Source of the DNA: Costus lasius
Taxonomy: Eukaryota; Streptophyta; Magnoliopsida; Zingiberales; Costaceae
Reading direction: 5' to 3'
Length of the DNA: 64,000 nucleotides
Assembly (NCBI GenBank): GCA_027563935.2
Contig: CM050451.1
Coordinates: forward strand, 35,107,565 to 35,171,564
Of the stretch, positions 34,324-45,543 are shown in pieces. The notes below the pieces were generated by a model. The model ran no database searches, was not told where the DNA came from, and saw only the letters and a list, made by a program, of their open reading frames with translations. The position numbers were made by a program, and so were the translations under genes. Positions within the stretch are counted from its first letter, which is position 1, and every line of letters begins with the position of its first letter.

Positions 34324-36022
34324 TGTAGAGTCCCCTTCAAGGGGGAGCGCAAGGGGTTGAAACCCTAAAGGGGGCGCATGTAATTTCCAAGGGGTTTCAA
34401 CATGAGATCGCATGTAATATATGTTCATATGATCAACCTTAAGGAATGTGGAGATCGAAAGAAGATCATACCAAAGCCATCTATTTGGATGGTGTCTTGG
34501 AAGCAAAGATCGAAAGGGATCTTCTCCAAAGATGAAGCACACAAGATGAGGAATGGCTTCTCCTTGTCGTCTTTGTGCTAGCAAAGCTTCAAGGGGTCCT
34601 TTGCGTGGAGGAAGTTTGAGATGCGAGAACAAGCTTCTCCTTGGACGAAAAACCTTCCCTTCTTCTCGTCAATCCTTCACTTACGAGAGTGCAAGCAAGC
34701 CACAAGAGAAGAGGGGAACGTATTTGCGTTTTGGCGTTGAGAGGAATCGGCATTGATGACTTTCCAAAAATGGAACATCATTAAGCCATGCGCTCATGCC
34801 AACCCAAAAACGCTTACTAGCATTGAACCAAGCGTTCACCTTTGTGAACCGGTTCAAGCCAAAACGTCCCAATCGAATTTGGTTCATAAACCAAATCAAA
34901 ATAGCTCAAGCCATTTGGTCTAGACCATAGTAAACCCTAAGGTTACAGATCTAACCGTTCATCTCTTTGATGCTCTTGATCTCACTGATCCAGCATCAAT
35001 CCTCTCGATCGAAGCTTACCGATCTCAAGCCCTAATCAATCAAACATGATCAGACCAGATCTCACTTACAATCAGAGTTTAAACTCCTTTAAACTGAACC
35101 CAAACAATTCAGTCCACACGATCTGACTTAAGCAAGCCATATCATCGAATTGTGCGACCCTAAGGGTTTCCTTTAAATGTCGGTAACGATAACTTACATT
35201 ATCACGATCAGTGAGGGGTATCTAGCAACACATCACTGTCTCCCGATATAAAGGAAAGAGTCTTCCAAGACTACACCCAAACCACAGCACAAGTGTGAAT
35301 CCACTTCACTAGGCATACATGTTTCCTTTGCCACTGGATGTTCTTATTGGACAAGCGTGTCAAGCCTGTAGCTCCAACATGATGAGCATGATTAGATCAG
35401 ATGAACATAGTCACCTGGGTATGGCCATACACTTTCACAATCATCTCATTTAAGGGGGCCCCTTTAGAACATCACACTCCAATCAAGGAGACGGCAATCC
35501 TATATCTATCACTAGTGTCCTAACCTGACTCATGATCATTATCCAAGATAGTCTATAACCATTATGTTTCAAATGACATTGAACTACCTCAAAACAATGA
35601 CAATCATCATTTGGAAACACAAGTGATCTCAAGTCAGAGGACATGTGCCACTTGTTGCATACAAGGATTATTCACATTGTGACAAGCAATTGAATATCCT
35701 AGTAGGGTCTGTCCAGTACATCCAATGCACCCATGAGTCTACATCTTATTCCATGCTCGAAGCATCCTATAAGATTAGAACACATATTAGTCTCAATCAT
35801 ATCAAGGCTGTCTCATGTTCACCAAGATATCTCGACTAAGGACATTACAGCATGTCAGCCTAGCTGAACAGCATTGAGACATTATTCAGAAGCACACTTA
35901 TTGCAGCAGACAATGTAACATACTGAATAACAACCATTGCCTTTATAAACATAAGAGTTTATACATGATACTGATACAATCCCAAGGCCTCAAACATTAG
36001 CCTTTAAGGGCATACCCCAACA
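34324..36022 (-). repeat. Copia-2 5' LTR
   Basis: The 1,699-bp LTR runs TGTTGGGG... to ...GGGGACTCTACA on the minus strand. It pairs with 14585-14635 plus 23761-25408 and shares its terminus type with solo LTR S. Confidence 0.92.
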
Positions 36023-37717
36023 ATACTGGATAGACCCGCTGTGAGGCTATGACTTGGTGTCATGAGTTATCCTCATAAGTGACAGGAGATGCATTGATCC
36101 CTTGACTTGAGGTCATTGATCATTCTATATGGTTAGGGACTTGCTTTGATACAACCTAACACCTTGCCGTAGCTGGGAGGTCATAACGGTTGTTATTGAG
36201 CATGTCACGACCCATATGAGAAGATCAATGGACAGACATAGGATTTGCCCCTTCCCTAAGGAAGTATGATATCCATGGAGCTCCTATATGGTTCTATGAC
36301 TGAGAGTGTATGGCCATACCCAGGTGAGAACCTGTTTTAGTCATAGCCATGTGATTGGATGAAAACAAGTGGTGACACACTTGTCCAATCGGATATCAGT
36401 ACGGCAAAGAGACTGTAATGCATCTGTACCTAGTTGCAATGATGGGGATGTCGATGTCGATATCCATTCTGATGACCTGGGTAGCAGCGATGCACTGCTA
36501 GGTGCCACTCACTGCTTGTGATGACCTCTGGTCAGCACTGCCAACGTCAGAGGGACCTACAGGGTCGCACACCTTGATACTTGAGTTCTCGTATTGATCG
36601 GGAAGCCTTATGATCGAGTTATTGGATAACTCGGATCTAATTGGGAGATTTCATCAGCACCAATGGGCCTGATGAGATGGAAGAATATTATTGGAGCCAA
36701 ACTTCAATTTTGGCAGGTTGACCCGTATTTGACCATGGTTGGTCACATTTGGATTAGGGTTGCATTGCATTGGATCCAAGTGCTTAATCAACCCATGTAA
36801 TGAAGTTTGGGCTAGCTCATTATCCAATGAGGACCAATAATAAGTTGTCATGAAGAGGCAATAGGCTAAAAGGGTATAATGGGGAGGAAGCCAAGTCCAT
36901 TGGCGCCTAGGGGGAATAATGGGGTTTGGATGGCAAATTTGCTTCATTAAGGAAGCTTTATGCGCCTAGCCCTCTCCCATTGATAGTGTGAATGCATTAA
37001 GGCATTGCTTGGGGCGCAAGGCTAGGCCTTGGCGCACAAGGCAAGGCTTGGTAACTTATGGAAAGGTTGAATGAGGTTTATGGTAAAGTCTTGGAGACTT
37101 TCCTTACCTCAAACCTTCTCATCCAAGCCATACACTTGTCATGATCTCAACCCTTCCCCTAACCGCTCCTAGCTCTATATAAGTGACCCTAGCCGCCCCC
37201 TCTTATTTGTTACAATTCTTAGAGGCATGACAACAAGAGGAGGGGCGAAAGCAAGGGCTTGAAGGGCGACAACATCAAGAAGTGGCGCATCTTCTTCTTC
37301 CTTCCAAACCCTAGCCGCAAGCTTCTTCCTTCTCTCTTGACGCAAGGAACTTGATGCTTGGCGGTTTCCCTCTCCCTCATCCTTCTTCATCTTTGGCGCA
37401 TCTACCTTGGAGGTGGCACATACTTTGAAGAAGGAGCACAAGGCTTGGATCTTCTTCCCGAGGCTAGCACCTGGTGTGGAAGAAGAGGACTCGAGGGATC
37501 CGTGTGTGTGAGACTGCAGAGGGCACACGCTTGGGCGCCTATCACGACATCGACCTCATCTTGCTCTAAGGTATTTCCTAACTCATCCTGTCAACTCCCT
37601 TGCTTGCGATCTTCACTGGGTTTTTGGGACCGGCCTGTTTCGGGGACATTCTTCCGCTGCGAAAAATGTATGTCTATAACTCTGAAAATTGTAAAATGTC
37701 CCCGGGGTTTCCCAACA
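36023..37717 (+). repeat. Copia-3 3' LTR, second part
   Basis: The sequence resumes after Copia-2 (first five bases are the ATACT duplication) and ends ...GGGGTTTCCCAACA at 37717. The LTR ends are the inverted pair TGTTGG / CCAACA. Related LTR pieces lie at 9857-11337, 42435-43020 and 43021-43878. Confidence 0.85.
37176..37183 (+). promoter_or_regulatory. TATA box in the Copia-3 3' LTR
   Basis: TATATAAG is preceded by a C-rich stretch; the inverted copies have related TATA-like sequence (near 9893 and 43530). It is a likely core promoter. Being in a 3' LTR, it would read out into Gypsy-3 sequence. Confidence 0.5.
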
Positions 37718-37718
37718 T

Positions 37719-38810
37719 ACCCTTCATGACATAGGGCAAACTCTAGAGGACCCTTCCATAGGCAGTGAACCCTTAAGTTCCATGCCACTTGACTCTAATG
37801 AAAGTTTAGATGAGCCTTTAGACACCTTAGAGAACCAACACCTTCAAATAGAGGACCATCACATTTTAGGCTTAACTCAACTTAAGTTTGGACCATTCAC
37901 CATGGATGATTTGTCTAAGTCCTTACCCAAAGAACACATTAAGACTAAGGTAGACCAAACAACTTGCCTAAACCCTCCTTTGAACACTTTTAAGGCCTCT
38001 AGCATTGAACCATCCAACTTAGGCCTAGACCCACCACTAGAAACCCAACCCTTATACATAGAGGATCCTTCATCCTTAGATCTCAAACCACATGAGTTAG
38101 GATCCCCCACCACTAAGGAAGACTTAGAACCATTTGAACTTGACTTAGATCCTAAGCCACATCCCTTAGGACATCCTCTAGACTTAGAAGTTCTTCCCCA
38201 AGACCCAATGATCATAGAATCTTGTCTCTTAGGTCCCTCTACCCATACCCTCAAACCACCCTTTGGACCAACCCAACTTGAGCATGCTAAAAACTACATT
38301 GCTTTGATTATTATTGAGCACATAGACTTTGTTATTCCTGCATACTTAGACACTCAAATCCCTTACCACAAGTGTACTAATTCTGATGGCCGAGAAAGGG
38401 AATTCACTGTAGGAGTACCTGATATAACACAAGGAATAGAAGCACAAAGACTCAATGGTTGTAATGCTTACTCTTGCTCTTACCTGCATATGCATGCTTA
38501 CTCATTTTTTTCAACTATGCCACTTCTGTACGGGAACCCTACACCTTATAATGTGGAAGATCCCATCCAAATTTTAGACATGTTTTGTGTGCATGAGCAT
38601 ATGGCCAACCTTGTGAACCAAGGCTTGTTCACCCACTCCAATGGTGAAGAAGTTTGGTTACCCAAGGAACATTTTACATGGAACACCTATAAACATTTCA
38701 ACCCGTGCAAAGACAATTCTTCGGAGAAGAAGTTTTTTCACCCGGGGAGAATTGATGGGGGTAGAGACCATGACCTAAGAAAATATAAATGGAGCTTAAG
38801 GCTACCCTAG
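37719..38810 (+). CDS. Gypsy-3 ORF tail, homologue of the Gypsy-1 728-aa protein (5'-truncated)
   Basis: From the Copia-3 joint the frame is open for 363 codons with no stop, beginning TLHDIGQTLED, which matches residues about 240-250 of the Gypsy-1 protein; the first internal Met is at 37782. Similarity continues along the length (ESLDEPLDTLE, DFVIP, YHK.TN..GRER.F.VG, and DNSSEK..F.HPGR at the end), with many substitutions and indels and a degenerate chromodomain-like end (NGEEVWLPKE). The last 19 or so codons lie in the 3' LTR, as in Gypsy-1 and Gypsy-2. An open frame in so diverged a copy suggests the protein was under selection while the family was active. The function of the central part is unknown to me. 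Confidence 0.72.
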   Translation, partial: TLHDIGQTLEDPSIGSEPLSSMPLDSNESLDEPLDTLENQHLQIEDHHILGLTQLKFGPFTMDDLSKSLPKEHIKTKVDQTTCLNPPLNTFKASSIEPSNLGLDPPLETQPLYIEDPSSLDLKPHELGSPTTKEDLEPFELDLDPKPHPLGHPLDLEVLPQDPMIIESCLLGPSTHTLKPPFGPTQLEHAKNYIALIIIEHIDFVIPAYLDTQIPYHKCTNSDGREREFTVGVPDITQGIEAQRLNGCNAYSCSYLHMHAYSFFSTMPLLYGNPTPYNVEDPIQILDMFCVHEHMANLVNQGLFTHSNGEEVWLPKEHFTWNTYKHFNPCKDNSSEKKFFHPGRIDGGRDHDLRKYKWSLRLP

Positions 38811-40741
38811 TTTATGGGTACCCTAAGGCACCTTTGCATTGCATGCATCATGTAGCTACATTTGGTAAATTTTATACTTTGTTTTGTATTTTTCTTTTAT
38901 GGAAATTATGTTGCATCATACTAGAATTAGTGCATGTCATAATGTTGCATCCTAGTAGGAGTAGTGTAATAAGCATTTACAAGTCATGTGGACAAGCTCA
39001 AGGCTAGCTCAAAGCTCACTCAACAAAGCTAGCTCCAAATATGGAAGGTCACTTCAAAGCCTCACTCAAAGTGAAGACTTGAGATGAAAGGAGTTCATCT
39101 CACCTTTCGAAATTCATATGCCTCATCAATCATGGATTATTTCAGCCACCTCAAGTAATATGCGCCCATGAAAGAAGAAAAATCAAGATCCCAATCCCTA
39201 AAATCAAGGAAAGCAATTAATGGGATTTTTGTTCACACCATGGAAGGAAACAAGCCAACCATTCTATCAATCCTCTCCAAATTCGCCCAAGACAAGCATG
39301 GAAGCCTTGCCACCTCATGAAGCCACTTAAGGGAAGAATTCAAAAGAAATTCGTCCAAGCACAACATTCAAGCCGATCACATATCAAGAGAAAATCATCC
39401 ATGGCCAAAGAAGGAAGTATTGTCACCTTTCTTGGTGCCCAAGTAAGGAAGCGTGCGCCCAAAGCCACCAAGAGAATTCTATATTCGTCCAAGCCAAAGA
39501 AGGGAATGTTTCAAAAAGAATTCGACCAAGCATTGACAAGCAAGCAAGCAAATTGGCGTTCACACTCAAATATGGGAAGTTTTAAAGCCAAATCACAATG
39601 AAAGGAGCCGTTGCCTCGACAAAGCATTGAAGACTATAATTTCTTTCTTAATTTGCTCTTTTGTAACATTGAGGAAAATGTCTACAAACCCTTGTAATCG
39701 CATGGAACTTGTAGAATGATTGGAGAATGAAATGTCGATTAGTTGCCGAGCAACCTTGGGTGCTTGTGTCGCCCTCCCCTTTCCCCTTCTCCTCTGAGGT
39801 GCTTGTGTCACCTATCTCCACTTCCTCCCCAAGGGCCAAGGTTCCCTTCGCTAACCTCTTCTTCAAAGATCTTCCATCAACTTGTGGTGCAAGAAACACT
39901 CCTCTCAACAAGTGGCGCATCTCCTCTTCAAAAGACTTCATCATCCACTTTGGCACCTCTCCATCTTCTCCAATCTCTTGGGCGCACCTCCATCATCTTA
40001 AAACCTTAGTGGCGCAACCACTTCAAAAGGACTTCTTGTGACTCTCGGCCTCCAAAGAAAAGCAAGCTAAGTATTATAGTCTTCTGATGATAGTGCTTCT
40101 TTCATAACACCTTGTTTGTTTGTGCATCTTACTACACCTTGTTCTTTGTTTTCTAGGAAGATGGCGCAAGGATTTGAAGGACCACATGGCCACCATGAAC
40201 TCATGTTGATGCAAACTTTCCTCTTCCCCTCATTAGAATAGTCTTATTATTGTTTAGGCAAGAGGAACTTGGAAGCTTAACCTCCCCTTTTGATTTCTTC
40301 ATTGTAAAGGACTTGGACTTTAAATTTTATTTGATGCTCACGCATGTGTGAGTTTGCTGTGTTGGTGTTTTTGTAATGATGCAACTCCTTCCATTAGAGT
40401 AGGACCGTTGAAGACCGGGACGATACGACTCTTCTATTCTCAAGAGTCACTCTGTAAGTATATCTCCTAGTTTTTCAATTCCTAGTCAAAATAGTTTAGT
40501 TATAGGATTGCATGCTTAGCCTTAGATTATTAGATCACATGGGTAGTGTAGTTTTGTTTTATCATGTTAGAATCCATGTTTAGAACTTGTAGTTACTTGC
40601 ATGCAAAATTTCGGATTTTACACAAAAATACCAAAAACATATTTTTTTGAAAACCCCATAGTTAATCTTGCATGCTAGCTTTTTTTATCTCAAATTTATT
40701 TTTCATGCTAGCCCAAATTGCATGCTTCCCCCCCTACATCA
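38753..40741 (+). repeat. Gypsy-3 3' LTR
   Basis: The 1,989-bp LTR runs TGATGGGGG... to ...CCCTACATCA. It shares with the other gypsy LTRs the dyad at 40337-40352 and the CTATTCTC hairpin at 40437-40458. ORFs in it (39317-40041) are not conserved in the other LTRs. Confidence 0.8.
40437..40458 (+). other. CTATTCTC hairpin, Gypsy-3 version
   Basis: Stem GACTCTT / AAGAGTC (7 bp) with loop CTATTCTC, followed closely by CTCTGTAAGTA, a donor-like GTAAGT. The stem differs from Gypsy-1/2 but pairing is kept. Confidence 0.65.
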
Positions 40742-41932
40742 AAGGATTTCGAATTTCAAATGGATTCGAAAGCAAGGAAGAATTCAGCCCACACTTGCCA
40801 ATTGCGCCAACCATCAATCAAGATCCACAATTTGTGGAACCCAATCGCATTGTCATCAAAGCAAACAAGGAAAGAGACCAAGGAAACCTTCGTCCACAAG
40901 AAAACTCCACCAAAAACAATAAGAAGTCGAATTCAAAAATCAGCCACTAAAAGGAAGGATCAAATGAAGACATCAATGCTGAATTTTTTCTTACTTCTTT
41001 TGTAATTTCGCCAAGGGTAAAATGTCACCCTTACCTTTGGCCCTAATCAGCCTATAAGTTGTATTTCTCTTTCTTTTGTTGAGTAGTTGCCTAGTGCAAA
41101 AAAAATGGTGTTTGCAATGGTGCTTGTGTCGCCAAAGACCTCTCTTCTCCCCCTCTTCTAAAGGGCTGAGCCCTTTCCCTTCCCCTCTTCTCCTTTTCCC
41201 CTCTAATCCTCCATTCAACTAAAAGCCTTGAAGGTCCTTGACATCCTTTGATGAGACTTCAAGGAAGATCCACCACACTTTGATCTCGGCAAGCATTAGA
41301 AGGCTCCTTGGAAGCTTCATCACTCTCAGCCATCATGAAGAATGACATCAAGAAGACACCTCTTTGGCTAAGTTCCTTCCCCTCACCCTCTTTTTAATTA
41401 TATAACTTATTCCTACACTAACCTTGTTGTTTCTTGAAGGATGACGCAAGGATTTGGAAGTTCTCTTGGCGCAAGACACTCTTCTTCCACCCCCCCTTTA
41501 AATTAGATAGTCCTTAATCTTGTTAGCAAGAGAATTTGGGAGCCTAACTCCCCTCTTGACTTATCTTTGATTGTTGGACAATTAAACTTTGTTTAAACTC
41601 ACCCACGCATGTGTGGACCTTGAATGTTTGCATGTGTGTAAGCTCATAGGGCCCTACTTCGTTGCCATCAACCATTGGACTGGTGAAGAACAGGAAGGTG
41701 ACCCCTTCTATTCTCAAGGGGTCCAAGGTGAGTTTTAACTTTCAAGTCATTTCTTTTCTTGCAAGTAGTTTTAAAGTAATTGTAGTTTCGGTTTTCTTTA
41801 CTATTAAAATACCAAAAATATTTTCCAACCTCGGTAGAGTAAATCTTGGATTTTATTATAAAATACAAAAAAAATATTTTCTCAAAGCGTTGTTTGCATG
41901 CACCTTTTGTCTTGTGTTTGCCCCCTGCATCA
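40742..41932 (+). repeat. Gypsy-4 LTR, 3' part
   Basis: This LTR portion ends ...CCCCTGCATCA and carries the dyad CCCACGCATGTGTGGA (41602-41617) and the CTATTCTC hairpin (41700-41723). Its start is cut by Gypsy-3. It is followed by CAAGA (41933-41937) and then Copia-4 leader. The ORFs at 40668-41005 are probably LTR sequence. Confidence 0.7.
41700..41723 (+). other. CTATTCTC hairpin, Gypsy-4 version
   Basis: Stem GACCCCTT / AAGGGGTC (8 bp) with loop CTATTCTC, followed by CAAGGTGAGT. Confidence 0.65.
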
Positions 41933-42421
41933 CAAGAATACATCCCAGTTATGCATAAGGGTTTGTCTATAACCATATCATAATACAATAATAAAAGCAC
42001 CTACTCATGCTCTTCTACATGCAATGAAAAACCAACAATTAAAATTTAATTATAGTTTTTCATAAAACTGTTCATCACCCAAAATAATTGTCACAAAATT
42101 TCCCCAAAATAATTCTCTCAGGCTCCCTGTGAAAAGTTGCGCATGCATGCCCAAGGCATGCAAGCCGCTCCCTTTCAGTCCACCTTACCATGTAAAATTT
42201 AAAGGAAAAAATTCCCTACAATATTTACATAGCTTGTGCGCAAGGTCCATCCTTGACACACAAGGAGAATCTGTGAGTAGGAAATTTAATACAAAAAATT
42301 TCAGCGTGATAAACCTACCTTTTTTCTAAGCAGAAAAATCATGACATAAAAATTTTAAAAATCTTTTATGACATGGGCGCATGTAGATAAGCAAAATACA
42401 CCGCATGGGTCTCGTAAGTTC
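41933..42421 (-). other. Copia-4 leader fragment
   Basis: This AT-rich non-coding stretch lies next to the PBS. I see no gene in it; the small ORFs have no recognisable product. Confidence 0.6.
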
Positions 42422-42433
42422 GCTCTGACACCA
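42422..42433 (-). other. Copia-4 primer-binding site variant
   Basis: The minus strand reads TGGTGTCAGAGC, one change from the canonical TGGTATCAGAGC, and sits at the LTR edge (1-nt gap). Confidence 0.72.
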
Positions 42434-42434
42434 C

Positions 42435-43020
42435 TGTTGGGAATCCCCGGGCCAATTTTAAAATTTTAATAATAGCAGAGGCGTTGGCCCGAAACAAGAT
42501 AACCCTAAGAGCCAGGATCCCTTACGAGTGATCCACCGGATGTGTCAGAGTAATATATCTTTATTCGCATAATCCAAGGGGCCAATGATGATGAAGAAGA
42601 GGCACACAAGTGTCCACCCTCTACAATCGTGCACACACGGACTGCTCGAGATTCTCTTCAGTCCGCGCCTGGTGTTAGCCTTCGAGAGGAAGATCATGTT
42701 GCCAATGTCGCTGCCTTCTTTGCTTGTGCCATCTCCAAGATGCGCCAAAGAGGTGTTCAATGGAGAATATTGACCACAAGGAGAGGGAAGCTCTACAACT
42801 TGTGTCAATCTCTTGTCTAACCACTTTTCCACATGGCATGCGCCACCATGAAGATGCGCCCATGAGGAAGATCTCCTTCTCCATCAACATAAGCACCAAT
42901 CTCCCCAAAGAGATGCACTAACATGATGAGAAGAGATATTGCAAACTCCTCTTCTTCTTCTTCCTTTACCATATGCGCCAACTTCATGGAAGTTGCGCCC
43001 ATGGTATGAAGAGGGGCTTC
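42435..43020 (-). repeat. Copia-4 5' LTR, U5 side
   Basis: The plus strand starts TGTTGGGAATCCCCGGG. The segment 42590-42710 is similar to 43190-43280 and to the reverse complement of 37440-37550, placing it in the Copia-3 LTR family. Confidence 0.7.
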
Positions 43021-43878
43021 TGTTGGGAAACCCCAGGGACATTTTACAATTTTCAGAGTTATGGACATACATTTTTCGCAGCGGAAGAATGTCCCCAAAA
43101 TAGGCCAATCCCAAAAACCCAGTGAAGATCGCAAGCAAGGGAGTCGACACGATGAGTTAGGAAATACCTTAAGAGCAATATGGAGCGATGCCGATGTAAG
43201 CGTCCAAGTGTGCGCCCTCTGCAGTCTCGCACACACGGATCTCTTGAGTTCTCTTCTTCCACGCCCGGTGCTAGCCTCGGGAAGAAGATCCAAGCCTTAG
43301 GGAGATGTTTTACTTCTCTTGCGCCACTCAGAGAAAAGATGCGCCAAGTGAAGAGGAAAAACCGCCCAAGCCGCCAAGCCCTAGATCTCCTTGCGCCAAG
43401 AGGAAAGGAGGAAGAGGGTTGCGGTTATGGAAGATGCGCCCTTGCTCCAAGCACTCGCCCCTCTCCTTGTGTTCACGCCTTCAAGGATTAATTACCCACA
43501 AGAGGGGGCGACTAGGGTCATATTTATAGGGCAAAAGGCGGTTAGGGTAATGGCTAGGATCATGACAAGTGTAGGGCTAGGATGAGGAGGTTTGAGATAA
43601 GGAAGGTCTCCAAGACATTTCCATAATTCTCATTCAACCTTACCTTTTGTTCCCACGCCTTTCCTTGTGCGCCAAGGCCTTGCCTTGCGCTTCAAGCAAT
43701 GCCATAGAGGCATGCATTCCATCCTAGGAAGAGAGGGGGAGGCGCCCTTTACTTCCATAATGAAGCAAAGGCGCCAACATGACCCCATTATACCCCTAGG
43801 CACCTAATGGTTCATGTTTCTCCCCATTATACCCTTTTAGCCTCTTATCTCTTCATGAGAACTTGTTATTGGGCCTCA
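43021..43878 (-). repeat. Copia-6 LTR, 3' part (Copia-3 family)
   Basis: This is the reverse complement of the Copia-3 LTR end; the plus strand starts TGTTGGGAAACCCC. It is inserted in the Copia-4 LTR and broken on the right by Copia-5 at 43879. ORFs at 43061-43585 are LTR sequence on the antisense side. Confidence 0.75.
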
Positions 43879-45543
43879 TGAAAGTGGGGCAAAACCCTAA
43901 TAAGCGCAGATTAAAATTTTTGCATAGCAGAAGCTAGGGTTTCTAAGGATCGCATGTGGCATGAACATATGATTAACCTTATGTTTGTAAAGATCAAGTT
44001 GTGATCTTACCAAAGCCATTGTCTAGATGGCGGCTTGGAAGCAAGAGGGCGATGTGGCTCTCCTCCAAAGTGGACGCACACAAGGTGGCGATGGCTTCCT
44101 CCCTTCGTGTGAGCCTTGTGCTAGCAAAGCCCTCCAAAGAGTCCTAGATGCGTGAAGGAGATTGAGATGATTTCCTTGGCTAACCGAATCTCCTTCTTGG
44201 CGTGAAGATCGCCCAAGACGAGAGCAAGAAGATGCAAGTCGGCGAGAGAGAGAGGAGACTTCTCACGTTCGAAAACGTTGGGAGATTCCAACAAGGAAAC
44301 CATCTTTCTAAAAATAGAAAGCACTAACTCCACATTCAATTCCCACGTTACCATCGAACTTCATCTCTCAATCGAACCATACGTTCACATAAGTGAACCA
44401 GTTCAATTGCATTTGGTTCAAAGACCAAATCAAACCGGTTCAATTGCATTTGACAAACCAAATGGCTCAAGATCTAACCATTCATCTCTTGATGCTCCTG
44501 ATCTTATCGATCAAGCATCAATTCTCTCGATCGAAGCTTACCGATCTCAAGCCCTAATCAATCAAACATGATCAGACCAGATCTCACTTACAATCAGAGT
44601 GTAAACTCCTTTAAACTAAACCAAAACAATTTAGTCCACACGATCTGACATAAGTAAGCCATATCATCAAATTGTGCGACCCTAAGGGTTTCCTTTAAAT
44701 GTCGGTAACGATAACTTACGTTATCACGAACAGAGAGGGGTATCTAGCAACACATCACTGTCTCCCGATATAAAGGAAAGAGTCTTCCAAGACTACACCC
44801 AAACCATAGCACAAGTGTGAACCCAAGTCACAAGACATATGTGTTTCCTTTGCCACTGGATGTTCTTATTAGACAAGCGTGTCAAGCCTGTAATTCCAAT
44901 ATGATGAGAGTGGTTAGATCAGATGAACATAGTCATCTGGGTATGGCCATACACTTCCTCAACCATCTCATCCAGGGGGCCCCTTTAGAACATCACACTC
45001 CAAACAAGGAGAAGGCAATCCTATATCTATCACTAGTGCCCTAACATGACTCATGTTCATTATCCAAGATAATCTATAACCATTATATTTCAAATGATAT
45101 TGAACTACCTCAAGACAATGCCAATCATCATTTAGAAACACAAGTGATCTCAAGTCAGAGGAAATATGCCACTTGCTTGCATATAAGGATTATTCACATT
45201 GTGACAAGCAATTGAATATCCTAAGTAGGGTCTGTCCAGTACATCCAATGTACCTATGAGTCTACATCTTATTCCATGCTCGAAGCATCCTATAAGATTA
45301 GAACACATATTAGTCTCAATCATATCAAGGCTGTCTCATGTTCACCAAGATATCTCGACTAAGGACATTTCTGCATGTCAGCTAAGCTGAACACAATTGA
45401 GACATTATTCAGTAGTATACATATAGCAGCAGATAATGTAACAACCTGAATAACAACCATTGCCTTTATAAACATAGAGTTTATACATGATACTGATAAC
45501 AACCCAAGGCCTCAAACATTAGCCTTAAGGGCATACCCCAACA
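43879..45543 (-). repeat. Copia-5 3' LTR
   Basis: The 1,665-bp LTR on the minus strand runs TGTTGGGG... to ...GCCCCACTTTCA. It has the same U3 and TATA-like region as Copia-1 and Copia-2 but its own U5 end. Confidence 0.9.

Larger units (their letters stand above)
14585..36022 (-). mobile_element. Copia-2, minus-strand Ty1/copia element with two insertions
   Basis: A full-length element once its own insertions are removed: 3' LTR (14585-14635 plus 23761-25408), gag-pol (25429-32500, interrupted), leader (32501-34309), PBS (34310-34321) and 5' LTR (34324-36022). Both LTRs come to 1,699 bp. ATACT flanks it at 14580-14584 and 36023-36027, and the Copia-3 LTR reads through once Copia-2 is removed. 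By eye its LTRs differ at about 13 positions, so it is older than Copia-1. Confidence 0.92.
11338..37717 (+). mobile_element. Copia-3, old plus-strand Ty1/copia element, heavily interrupted
   Basis: Visible pieces are decayed pol (11343-14272), polypurine tract (14282-14293) and 3' LTR (14294-14584 plus 36028-37717, about 1,981 bp). Its gag and 5' LTR are not in the window. It is inserted in the ORF of Gypsy-3: the sequence after 37717 (TACCC, then TTCATGAC) continues that ORF. Copia-3b interrupts its protease region and Copia-2 interrupts its 3' LTR. Confidence 0.8.
37718..40741 (+). mobile_element. Gypsy-3, partial non-autonomous Ty3/gypsy element (3' half)
   Basis: Right-hand part of a relative of Gypsy-1: the last about 364 codons of its ORF (37719-38810), a polypurine-like CCCGGGGAGAA before the LTR, and a 3' LTR (38753-40741). 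The left part was separated by Copia-3 and is not in the window. It is inserted in the Gypsy-4 LTR; AAGGA at 40742-40746 would be its target duplication. Confidence 0.8.
41933..43020 (-). mobile_element. Copia-4 fragment: leader, PBS and LTR end (outermost element)
   Basis: Minus-strand leader (41933-42421), PBS reading TGGTGTCAGAGC (42422-42433) and the end of a 5' LTR (from 42435, minus strand ...CCCAACA). The LTR resembles that of Copia-3. It is cut at 43020 by the Copia-6 LTR and at 41932 by Gypsy-4. No Copia-4 coding sequence is in the window. Confidence 0.72.

Noticed and set aside
41933..41937. CAAGA after Gypsy-4 matching the CAAGA duplication of Gypsy-1, as a shared target motif
   Set aside because: Two occurrences of a 5-mer are too few, and the left duplication of Gypsy-4 is not visible.
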